This document shows positions 1 through 6,296 of a DNA stretch of 6,296 bases, one piece after another; position 1 is the first letter of the stretch; each line of letters begins with the position of its first letter. A model generated the notes under the pieces. The model saw only the letters and a program-made list of their open reading frames with translations. It was not told the DNA's origin and searched no databases. Made by a program: the position numbers and the translations under genes. The stretch covers positions 1-6,296 of the forward strand of contig CAAEQF010000189.1 of the NCBI GenBank assembly GCA_900758075.1, written 5' to 3'. The stretch comes from Coriobacteriia bacterium (GTDB lineage Bacteria; Actinomycetota; Coriobacteriia; Coriobacteriales; QAMH01).

Positions 1-641
1 ACATGGACGGAACGCTTTTGAGCACGCTCGACGACCTGATGACGAGCGTCAACTTTGCCCTGGAGCAGTCTGGCCTTCCTCCCGTGACGTTCGACGAGGC
101 GAGGCTTGCCGCTGGCTATGGCTCGGTCGTTCTCATAGAGGAGGTCACCAAACACGCCTTTCCCACGGGCTCGCCCGAGTTCCAGAAGGTCTACGACGAT
201 TTCTCCGCGCACTACGCCGCGCACCGCAACGACACGACCGAGCCGTACGACGGCATCATGGAGCTGCTCTCCGCGCTCAAGGAGCGCGGCATCAAGACGG
301 CGGTCGTGAGCAATAAGTGGCATACGGATACCGAGGCACTGCGAAAGAAGTGGTTCGACGGGCTCATCCCGCTGTCCGTTGGCCGCTCCGACACGATGCC
401 CGCAAAGCCCGCCCCCGACATGGCGCTTGCCGCGCTGCACGAGCTCGGCAGCACGCCCGAGCAGGCAATCTATCTGGGAGATTCGGAGCCCGACGCACAG
501 GTCGGCAAGGCATCCGGTTGCGTATCTGTCTGCTGTACCTGGGGCTTCAGGGACGTCGCGGTCCTCGAGCGTCAACACCCCGACTTCATCATCGACACTC
601 CCGCGCAGCTGCTCGACGTCATCGACGGGCTCGACGCCTAG
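1..641 (+). CDS. HAD-superfamily hydrolase, phosphoglycolate phosphatase (Gph)-like, 5'-truncated by window edge
   Basis: Probable cytoplasmic phosphatase that removes phosphate from a small phosphorylated metabolite through a phospho-aspartate intermediate. About 212 residues are visible and the stop is TAG at 639-641. The first visible residues, MDGTLL, are the tail of HAD motif I (DxDGT). The bases 'ac' before the ATG fit the end of a GAC Asp codon, so the ATG at 3 is internal and the real start and nucleophile lie upstream. Counting from that Met, motif II is VVSNK (Ser103), motif III is the lysine of PAKPAPD (Lys135), and motif IV is YLGDSEPD (Asp160, Asp164). The helical cap lies between motif I and about residue 95. 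The late TWGF stretch (179-182) is typical of the Gph subfamily. Length fits a 215-225 residue family member. HAD substrate assignment from sequence is unreliable: Gph is the best guess, with PpaX-like pyrophosphatase or another sugar-phosphate phosphatase as alternatives. It lies 37 bases upstream of the nuclease gene on the same strand. Confidence 0.9.
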   Translation, partial: MDGTLLSTLDDLMTSVNFALEQSGLPPVTFDEARLAAGYGSVVLIEEVTKHAFPTGSPEFQKVYDDFSAHYAAHRNDTTEPYDGIMELLSALKERGIKTAVVSNKWHTDTEALRKKWFDGLIPLSVGRSDTMPAKPAPDMALAALHELGSTPEQAIYLGDSEPDAQVGKASGCVSVCCTWGFRDVAVLERQHPDFIIDTPAQLLDVIDGLDA

Positions 642-678
642 CGCGCAGACGACAAGGCGCTCAGGGGAAGGCAGACAG
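642..678 (+). other. short intergenic gap between the HAD gene and the addB-like gene
   Basis: These 37 bases separate the TAG of the phosphatase from the ATG of the nuclease gene. I see no stem-loop followed by a T-run, and no convincing -35/-10 pair in this G+C-rich stretch. Read-through from the phosphatase gene into the nuclease-helicase pair is therefore likely, though a promoter inside the phosphatase coding sequence cannot be excluded by eye. Confidence 0.5.
663..671 (+). promoter_or_regulatory. Shine-Dalgarno sequence that fixes the addB-like start
   Basis: AGGGGAAGG is purine-rich and complementary to the 16S rRNA 3' end. It ends 7 bases before the ATG at 679. It decides the start of the nuclease gene: the reading frame is open upstream to 379, but that part overlaps the phosphatase gene and translates to Ser/Arg/Pro-rich shadow protein. 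Confidence 0.75.
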
Positions 679-3480
679 ATGTTCCAGATCCGAAACACGT
701 GCAGCAAAGCCGCGCTCGTGTCCGCAAGCGACGAGCGCGTCTGCGCCTCGCTCGCAGCCGAACGCGGGGTCGACCTGATCGTGCCCAGCATGCGGTGGGG
801 GACGGCGCGCAAGCGCCGGCTGCTCGCCACGGCTCCCTTCGGCGTTTCGGTCCAAACCTACGACCAATGGCTTGCGGGGCTGTGGGAGCTTTACGGCGAC
901 GGCAGCAAGATCGTCGACGCGCCCCGCAGGCGCGTGCTCGTGCGCCCGCTGGTCGAACGCGTGGGGCTGCTCGAATCGCGGCCCTCTCCCGTGCTCGTCG
1001 ACGAGCTCTGCGCGTTCGTCCAAGAGGCGGTTTGTCTGCTCGGCGAATATCCCGGCGATCTGGATGCCTCGCAGGAGAAGATGCGCGAGCTGGTCTCCCT
1101 CTATGCCGAGGCGCTCGCCGCGCACGGCATGGTGGAGTGCGCCCAGGCCGAGCGCACGCTGGCAGGCGAGCCACTTTCCCACGATGTCGTCGTCGAGAAC
1201 GCCGTGCTGCAACCGGGGCACCGGCTCTCATTCCTGAAAGACATTTCCTCCAAAGTCGACGTGACGGTGCTTGGACGCTCGCTTCCCTGTAAGCAAGACG
1301 CGCCTGTGGCCGAATCTGCCGGCGCTCAGGCCGCTGGCCTGCAGGAGCTTCGTCAGGTGCTCTACGCTGGCACGGCAGCGCTCGAGCCGGATGGTTCCGT
1401 CTTTGCCGACGAGGCGCGCGGCGCCCACGCCGAGCCCTCCGTGCTGATAGAGCGCCTGCGCAGCTTTGGGCCTTCCGGTACGACCTGCATCGTCTTTCCG
1501 AATGCGGCGGACAGCTACCCCACAATACAGGAGGCGCTGGCCAATGCCGCTATCCCGTTCGAGGCCGAATTCTCGTTGCCGGTTTCGCGTACGGCGCTGG
1601 GCGCGGCGTTTCTCTCGCTCGCGCGCTTTTGCGCCAGCTCGGGTTCCGATGAGGGCTACGTGCCGCTCGTCGGCTTTCTGACCTCCCCATATTCGGGGGC
1701 AGATCCCAAAGACGCGCGCGCGCTGCAGATGCGCTGGCGCGAGCAAGCATGCTCCACGCCCGAGGCGCGGCTGCATGACATTCGCGAGGGCTTCGCCCGT
1801 GGGAACGCCTCGGCAAAGGTCACCGAGGCGCGTCTGGCACCACTTGCCGCCCTGCTCGGCATGGAGTCCTGCGAGCAGGTGCGCACGCTGTTCGAGAACG
1901 CCAAGGCAGCGCATGTCCCAGGCGAGGTGCTCGTCGACGACGCAAAGGCGGCAAATGCCCTGCTCGAGTATTTCGACGTCTGCAGCGAGCTCGGCGAAGA
2001 GCCCGACCTTGCGGAGATGGCCAACCTCTCGATACGCGCGTTGCGCTGTTCGGGCGATGCGGCAGATGCCGTAATCCTGGCGGGCCCCGAGGCAGTTGGC
2101 CTCGAGCGCTACGACCACGTCATCGTCGCGGGTCTCGATACCGTCCACCATCCCATGGCGCGTCGACAAAGCCCCTTCGACCCGCTGCTGGCCAAACTCG
2201 GCGTGGGTGGAGAGGACCTCACGGCGCTTTCGCAGCGCGTGTTTTTGCTCGACGCCATCGAAAGCGCCCGCTCGGGCTTTGCCGCCTGCCGTACCACACA
2301 CTCTGCCGAAGGCGTCGAGCTGTGCCAAAGCGCGCTGTGGGACGAGCTCATGTCCGCGTACCGTACAGAAAAAGACGATGAAGCCGGACTCGCCTCGCAC
2401 GTCGTTCCGCCGGCGCTGCGAGAGGCGGCGCTGAGCGTGAGCGAGGCACGGCAATTCGCATCCGACGAGCAGGAAGACGGCGACCGGCGCGCTGTGATGC
2501 GGGGTTCGATCGAGCACGACGAGGCATTGCCGTACCTCATGTGCGGTATCTCGGGCGATGCGCTGCCGTTTTCCCCGACGGGGATCGAAGATTACTACCG
2601 CTGCCCGTACCGCTGGTTCACCTGCCGGCGCGTCAACTTCAACGGGATGGATCGCTCCTTCGACGCCGCCGCCCAGGGCAATCTCGTCCATGCCGTGTTC
2701 GAGCGCTTCTACCGTATGCTCAAGGCCCAGGGCGCTGCCCGCGTCACCGAGGACAACCTTGCGTTTGCCCTCGATGTGGCGTCGCAGGCCTTCGACGTGC
2801 AGGTGGAACATGACCGGGGAAAGAGCCGCTCGGGCCTGTTTCTCAAGACGGAGCGCGACGAGCAGGTCCTTTCGGACATGCGCGGCCTCATCTTGGATTT
2901 CGTGCGCCGGGAGGCGACGTTCCTGCCGGGGTTCGTGCCGACGTACTTCGAGCTCAACTTGGGCAAGGACACGGGTACGGTTCTCGAGTACGCGGGGGTT
3001 TTCGTGCGCGGCAAGGTCGACCGCATCGACGTGGACGCCGAGGGCAATGCCATCGTCATCGACTACAAGCTCAGCAGCCTGTCGGAGGGCTACGGGCTGC
3101 ACCCCGACAAACCGTTGCCCTCGCGCATCCAGACCGATATCTACGCTACGCTCGTTCAGCGGCATTTCGACTTGCTCGGCACGCCCCTCAAGGTAAGGGG
3201 GTCGGTGTACCGCTCGTATGCGCGCAACGCGCTGCGCGGCGTGTACGACCGCGGTATCGAGTGGGGGGACCAAGAAGCAGTGCGCGTCGATAGGGACGGT
3301 CTGCCCAGGTCGGGCAGCGACGAGACCTACGACGAGTACCTGACGCATGTCGAGGGCGAGGTTGCGCAGCGTATGGAGCGCCTCGCCGCAGGCGACATCG
3401 CCCCCGACCCCCTGCAAGACGACGCGGGCGTGTGCAGCTACTGCAAGGCGCTCCCGTTCTGCCCGAAGGCGAAGGTGTGA
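679..3480 (+). CDS. addB: AddB/RexB-like subunit: degenerate helicase domain fused to Fe-S PD-(D/E)XK nuclease
   Basis: Predicted 933-residue nuclease subunit of an AddAB-type helicase-nuclease, which resects double-strand DNA ends before RecA loading. The C-terminal part is clear: Cys642 in YYRCPYRWF, His671 in GNLVHAVFERF, Asp781 in GKVDRID, Asp795-Tyr-Lys797 in VIDYK, the QxxxY motif at Gln818-Tyr822, and C-x2-C-x5-C at Cys919, Cys922 and Cys928. This is the full RecB-family active site plus the four cysteines that hold the AddB 4Fe-4S 'staple'. The N-terminal part resembles an inactivated SF1 helicase. VPSMRWGTARKRRLL (35-49) sits where AddB proteins carry Walker A but lacks GKT. About 272-294 matches the 'pick an alternative path' stretch ending in IPFE, and VIVAGLD (481-487) matches the helicase-fold core strand. 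At 933 residues it is shorter than Bacillus AddB (about 1,170). The start is set by the Shine-Dalgarno at 663-671. The family call is strong; AddB versus a general PD-(D/E)XK nuclease name is a matter of labelling. Confidence 0.9.
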   Translation: MFQIRNTCSKAALVSASDERVCASLAAERGVDLIVPSMRWGTARKRRLLATAPFGVSVQTYDQWLAGLWELYGDGSKIVDAPRRRVLVRPLVERVGLLESRPSPVLVDELCAFVQEAVCLLGEYPGDLDASQEKMRELVSLYAEALAAHGMVECAQAERTLAGEPLSHDVVVENAVLQPGHRLSFLKDISSKVDVTVLGRSLPCKQDAPVAESAGAQAAGLQELRQVLYAGTAALEPDGSVFADEARGAHAEPSVLIERLRSFGPSGTTCIVFPNAADSYPTIQEALANAAIPFEAEFSLPVSRTALGAAFLSLARFCASSGSDEGYVPLVGFLTSPYSGADPKDARALQMRWREQACSTPEARLHDIREGFARGNASAKVTEARLAPLAALLGMESCEQVRTLFENAKAAHVPGEVLVDDAKAANALLEYFDVCSELGEEPDLAEMANLSIRALRCSGDAADAVILAGPEAVGLERYDHVIVAGLDTVHHPMARRQSPFDPLLAKLGVGGEDLTALSQRVFLLDAIESARSGFAACRTTHSAEGVELCQSALWDELMSAYRTEKDDEAGLASHVVPPALREAALSVSEARQFASDEQEDGDRRAVMRGSIEHDEALPYLMCGISGDALPFSPTGIEDYYRCPYRWFTCRRVNFNGMDRSFDAAAQGNLVHAVFERFYRMLKAQGAARVTEDNLAFALDVASQAFDVQVEHDRGKSRSGLFLKTERDEQVLSDMRGLILDFVRREATFLPGFVPTYFELNLGKDTGTVLEYAGVFVRGKVDRIDVDAEGNAIVIDYKLSSLSEGYGLHPDKPLPSRIQTDIYATLVQRHFDLLGTPLKVRGSVYRSYARNALRGVYDRGIEWGDQEAVRVDRDGLPRSGSDETYDEYLTHVEGEVAQRMERLAAGDIAPDPLQDDAGVCSYCKALPFCPKAKV

Positions 3481-3484
3481 CATG
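3471..3484 (+). promoter_or_regulatory. addB-addA translational coupling junction with internal Shine-Dalgarno
   Basis: The last codons of the nuclease gene contain GAAGGTG (3471-3477), followed by the TGA stop (3478-3480), a single C, and the ATG (3482-3484) of the helicase gene. The AGG core ends 6 bases before the ATG. Ribosomes finishing the first gene can restart on the second, which fits two subunits needed in equal amounts. Confidence 0.75.
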
Positions 3485-6296
3485 GCACTTACCCCAAATC
3501 AGAAGCTAGCCGTCGAGACGGCGGGCAGGCCGCTGTTCATTCAGGCGGGCGCGGGAACGGGCAAGACGTTCACGCTCACCAACAGGCTCGCCTACGGGCT
3601 CTCCGACGAGTCGGGGCGCATCATTCCCGGCGTCGAGAACCTGCTCACCATCACCTTCACCAACAAGGCGGCAGGCGAGCTGCTCGGCCGCGTGCGCGCC
3701 GAGCTCAGGCGCCGTGGGCTCGTCGAGGAGGCGCTGCGCGTCGATGCGGCGTGGATCTCCACCATTCACTCCATGTGTCGCCATATCCTGCAGGAACACG
3801 CCTTCGAAGTGGGCATCGACCCCGGCGCGCAGCTTTTGACCGAAGAGGAGAGCTCCGATCTGCGCGACCAGGCGCTCGAGGAGATGCTCAAGCAGCAGAG
3901 CGATTCCGTCGAGCTGCAGACGCTGCTCGAGGCATACGGCATCGACGATGTCATCGCGCTCGTCGGCGACCTCGCGTCGCGTCTTGCACTTGCCCCAAAG
4001 GGGGCAGAGACCTTCGACCTCGGCCCAGCACCGGCTCCCGCGACCATCACATCGCTTTCCAACCTGCTCGCCGAGCTCACCGGCTTGAGAGAGGAGCTCG
4101 GGCAGCTGGGCGAGGGCGAGGAGTCGACCAACTACCTCAAGGCCTATCGCATTCTGTGCACGGTGGCAGACGAGCTGGCAGCGTTTGTCGAGGCGTCGTG
4201 CGATGCCCCGAGTTGGCGGCGCACGAGCTCGTTTCTGGAAGGGCTGCCCGAGGTCAAGGGCGGAAACGCGCCCAAACAGTACCGCGAGTCGTTCAAGGCT
4301 TGCCGTGCGCGCATCACCGCGGTGCGCGTCGAGGCGGCAAGCGCCGCAGCAGTCGAAGAGCTGCGCATGGCGCTTCGCCTGGCAGAAGGCGTCTGCGCGC
4401 GGCACCGTGCGAGCAAGCGCGCGCTCGGGGCGGTCGACACCGACGATTTGCTCATCGAGACCTACCGCCTGCTGGAGAGCCGCCCGGACATTGCGCGCGA
4501 GTACCGCGAGCGCTTCGCGACGGTGATGATCGACGAGTTCCAGGACACCGACCTGCTCCAGGTCGAGATCGTCAAGCGCTTCTGCGACGAGGCGCTCAGC
4601 ACGCTCACCACCGTGGGAGACGCGCAGCAGTCCATCTACGGCTTTCGCGGGGCGGACCTCGAGGTATACCGGGAGGTGCGCGCCCAGATGGCGGCGTGCG
4701 GCTCGCGCGAGGTCGAGCTCACGACGAACTTCCGCTCCCACCCGGACATTCTGCGCTTCGTCGAGACGATCTTCAGCAAGCCGGAGTTCTTCGGCACCGA
4801 GTTTTTAAAGGTCGAGGCGGGGCAGGGCAACGTGCGTCCGCTACCGTGGATCGACGAGGCAGAGCCCCGCGTCAAGCTGCTGGTCTCCGCCGGCGAGAAG
4901 GCTTTCCGGGGCAGTGGCGCCACGGGCATCGGCGCCCTGCGCGCCTCCGATGCCGCGCTGGTGGCCGACGAGTTCGAGCGGTACAAGGCGGCGGGGGCAG
5001 ATTACGGCGACATGGCCATCCTGCTCTCCTCGATCAAATCCACGAAGGCGGGGGCATACGTGTCGGAGCTACGCCGTCGCGGCATCCCCTGCATCATCGC
5101 GGGCGGCTCCGAGTTCTACACCCAGCCCGAAGTGGTGCTCCTCGTCTTGTTCTTGAGGTTTCTGGAAGACCGAGACGACGATGAGGCGCTGTTCGCCCTG
5201 CTGGGCTCGCGTCTGTTCGATGTCTTAGACGACGACCTGCTCGAGCTGTGGGGCATCGCACGCCAGAGGCTCCACATCGCCGCCGACGAGGCGCGCACGA
5301 AGGCCTCGCTGTGGGATGCGGTGGCGTATCTCGTCCGCACGGCGCCCGAACGGGCAAGCTCTGCGCTCCTGCACGCGCACGGAGTGCTCCGGGAGGCCCT
5401 GGACAGCGCTTCGAGCACGCCGCTGTCCACCGTCGTCATGCGCCTCGTGAAGTCCAGCGGTTGGTATGTCCAACTGCAAGGCGATGGGGTGGAGGGGTCG
5501 GCGACGTTCGCGAACGTCCAGCGCCTCTGCGACCTGCTTGACGATTTCGAGCGCTCCGCTGGCCATGCGGTCGTCGCGGCGGCCGAGCACTTCCGCGAGA
5601 TGTGCGAACTCGCCCAAGCGGGTGTGGGCGCGCGCGGCAAGCCCGGCACCATGGTGTCCGACGGCAACGCGGCCGTGCGCATCATGACCATCCACGCGTC
5701 GAAGGGGCTCGAGTTCCCGATCGTCGCGGTCGCGGAGTACGAGAAGTCGGGCAGGAGGCAGTTGGGACCTGAGCCGCAGGCGCTCACCGAGGAGGGCACG
5801 ACGTATCTGGCGTTGCAGCCAAAGGTGACGGGAGACGCCTCCAAGCACTTCAAGGACGAGGAGGCCGACGTCTGCACGTTTGCCGACGCGAGCGACCCTG
5901 ACGAGTTCTGCGTCCACGCCAAACAGCTTGCCGACCAGCGCGAAAAGGAAGAGTCGCAGCGCCTGCTGTACGTCGCCTTGACGCGTGCGCGCGAGGTGCT
6001 GCTGCTCGTCGCGCACGACTCGCGCCTTGCCAGCTCCGGAAAGTTCGCGGCGGGTCTCACGCACGACGTGATGGAGGCCGTCTATCCCGAGGGCACGCTG
6101 GGAGAAGCCCCCGTGTTCAAGACCGACACCGGAGCGCTCGTCGCGGCACGCGTCGTAACCGTGCCCTACGGTGGGGGCGGCGGAGAGCCCGGGCAGGGCG
6201 AGGAGCAGGTGCAGCCTTCCGAAGTGCGCTCGCCCTTCCTGCCGGCTCCTGCGGCGCGTGCCAAGGTGAGGGCGAGCCGGCGGGAGCTTTCCGAGT
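3482..6296 (+). CDS. addA: AddA/UvrD-family (SF1) ATP-dependent DNA helicase, 3'-truncated by window edge
   Basis: Motor subunit expected to unwind DNA 3' to 5' with ATP and feed strands to the nuclease. The frame is open for 938 codons with no stop before the edge. SF1A motifs in order: Q motif LTPNQ (3-7); Walker A AGAGTGKT (22-29); Ia TFTNKAAGEL (58-67); STIHSMC (93-99); Walker B MIDEFQDTD (349-357, Asp351-Glu352); III GDAQQSIYGFRGAD (379-392); IV TTNFRSH (414-420, Arg418); V RIMTIHASKGLEFPIV (733-748); VI QRLLYVALTRARE (826-838, Arg835). The segment 540-590 (GGSEFYTQPEV, then DDDEALFALLGSRLFD) is typical of AddA/RecB 2B domains. After motif VI comes a Gly/Glu/Pro-rich linker (about 897-915). 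AddA proteins usually reach about 1,150-1,250 residues and end in a PD-(D/E)XK nuclease, which would begin beyond the edge. The start is the ATG one base after the nuclease stop. A plain UvrD/PcrA is less likely, given the partner gene and the large 1B and 2B inserts. Confidence 0.92.
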   Translation, partial: MALTPNQKLAVETAGRPLFIQAGAGTGKTFTLTNRLAYGLSDESGRIIPGVENLLTITFTNKAAGELLGRVRAELRRRGLVEEALRVDAAWISTIHSMCRHILQEHAFEVGIDPGAQLLTEEESSDLRDQALEEMLKQQSDSVELQTLLEAYGIDDVIALVGDLASRLALAPKGAETFDLGPAPAPATITSLSNLLAELTGLREELGQLGEGEESTNYLKAYRILCTVADELAAFVEASCDAPSWRRTSSFLEGLPEVKGGNAPKQYRESFKACRARITAVRVEAASAAAVEELRMALRLAEGVCARHRASKRALGAVDTDDLLIETYRLLESRPDIAREYRERFATVMIDEFQDTDLLQVEIVKRFCDEALSTLTTVGDAQQSIYGFRGADLEVYREVRAQMAACGSREVELTTNFRSHPDILRFVETIFSKPEFFGTEFLKVEAGQGNVRPLPWIDEAEPRVKLLVSAGEKAFRGSGATGIGALRASDAALVADEFERYKAAGADYGDMAILLSSIKSTKAGAYVSELRRRGIPCIIAGGSEFYTQPEVVLLVLFLRFLEDRDDDEALFALLGSRLFDVLDDDLLELWGIARQRLHIAADEARTKASLWDAVAYLVRTAPERASSALLHAHGVLREALDSASSTPLSTVVMRLVKSSGWYVQLQGDGVEGSATFANVQRLCDLLDDFERSAGHAVVAAAEHFREMCELAQAGVGARGKPGTMVSDGNAAVRIMTIHASKGLEFPIVAVAEYEKSGRRQLGPEPQALTEEGTTYLALQPKVTGDASKHFKDEEADVCTFADASDPDEFCVHAKQLADQREKEESQRLLYVALTRAREVLLLVAHDSRLASSGKFAAGLTHDVMEAVYPEGTLGEAPVFKTDTGALVAARVVTVPYGGGGGEPGQGEEQVQPSEVRSPFLPAPAARAKVRASRRELSE

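Noticed and set aside
379..678. In-frame 100-codon N-terminal extension of the addB-like gene
   Set aside because: It lies wholly within or just past the phosphatase gene in a different frame, translates to Ser/Arg/Pro/Thr-rich sequence, and a good Shine-Dalgarno sequence precedes the internal ATG at 679.
2581..3480. Possible Cas4-like nuclease, hinting at a CRISPR locus, from the four-cysteine PD-(D/E)XK domain
   Set aside because: The domain is the C-terminus of a 933-residue protein followed directly by an AddA/UvrD helicase. There are no direct repeats or other cas-like genes in the window.
1228..3483. Very long antisense open frame (751 codons) across the addB-like gene
   Set aside because: Long antisense frames are expected opposite G+C-rich, third-position-biased genes. 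The translation is Arg/Ala/Val/Leu-rich with no recognisable motif, while the + strand carries a complete conserved active site.
3506..4741. Antisense open frame (411 codons) opposite the helicase N-terminal half
   Set aside because: It is a mirror of the codon bias of the helicase gene. The + strand has Walker A, Ia, Walker B, III and IV in this interval, and the antisense translation shows no family features.
3751..5184. Sense-strand open frame (477 codons) in another frame inside the helicase gene
   Set aside because: The translation is Arg/Gly/Ala-rich low-complexity shadow sequence and overlaps the helicase frame, which has the real motifs.
4805..5227. Two rare TTA leucine codons in the helicase gene (4805-4807 and 5225-5227), possible bldA-style control
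   Set aside because: TTA-based regulation is a Streptomyces trait, and nothing else points to that group. Two isolated codons in a long gene are not evidence of regulation.
3482..6296. Possible defence-island helicase-nuclease pair rather than housekeeping AddAB
   Set aside because: Gene order, coupling, Fe-S nuclease layout and AddA-type 2B features fit AddAB. Neighbouring sequence shows no methylase, toxin, integrase or compositional shift that would indicate an acquired island.

Overview
The window is gene-dense, high-G+C bacterial DNA, roughly two-thirds G+C by eye, with strong G/C preference at third codon positions. All three genes lie on the + strand. The base composition and the protein style (a Gph-like HAD phosphatase followed by a short AddB-like nuclease and an AddA/UvrD-like helicase) suggest an actinobacterium. 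My best guess is class Coriobacteriia (Olsenella, Collinsella or Eggerthella relatives), but nothing in the window proves this and no phylogenetic marker is present.

Layout. (1) Bases 1-641 hold the 3' part of a HAD-superfamily phosphatase of the phosphoglycolate-phosphatase type. Its true start and the catalytic aspartate of motif I lie at or just before the left edge. (2) A 37-base gap (642-678) has no terminator and ends in a good Shine-Dalgarno sequence. (3) Bases 679-3480 encode a complete 933-residue AddB/RexB-like protein. It has a degenerate helicase-like N-terminal part and an intact C-terminal PD-(D/E)XK nuclease framed by the four cysteines of an AddB-type 4Fe-4S cluster. (4) One base after its stop codon, at 3482, begins an AddA/UvrD-family (SF1) helicase. 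It stays open to the right edge (938 codons seen) and contains all the classical helicase motifs. Its C-terminus, where an AddA nuclease domain would be, is outside the window.

How the genes work together. The nuclease and helicase genes are arranged addB then addA, with a stop-c-ATG junction that indicates translational coupling and near-equal production of two subunits. By family knowledge they form a heterodimeric helicase-nuclease that resects double-strand DNA ends for RecA-dependent repair and degrades foreign linear DNA. The helicase would be the only ATP-driven motor, because the AddB-like partner has no recognisable Walker A motif. The HAD phosphatase may simply be an operon neighbour. 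If it really is a phosphoglycolate phosphatase, it could also clear the 2-phosphoglycolate released when oxidatively broken DNA ends are repaired.

I see no RNA gene, mobile element, CRISPR array, long repeat or stretch over 300 bases without a gene. The region looks like a conserved housekeeping locus rather than a novel system. The points worth checking are the shortened, apparently motorless AddB and whether AddA carries a second nuclease.
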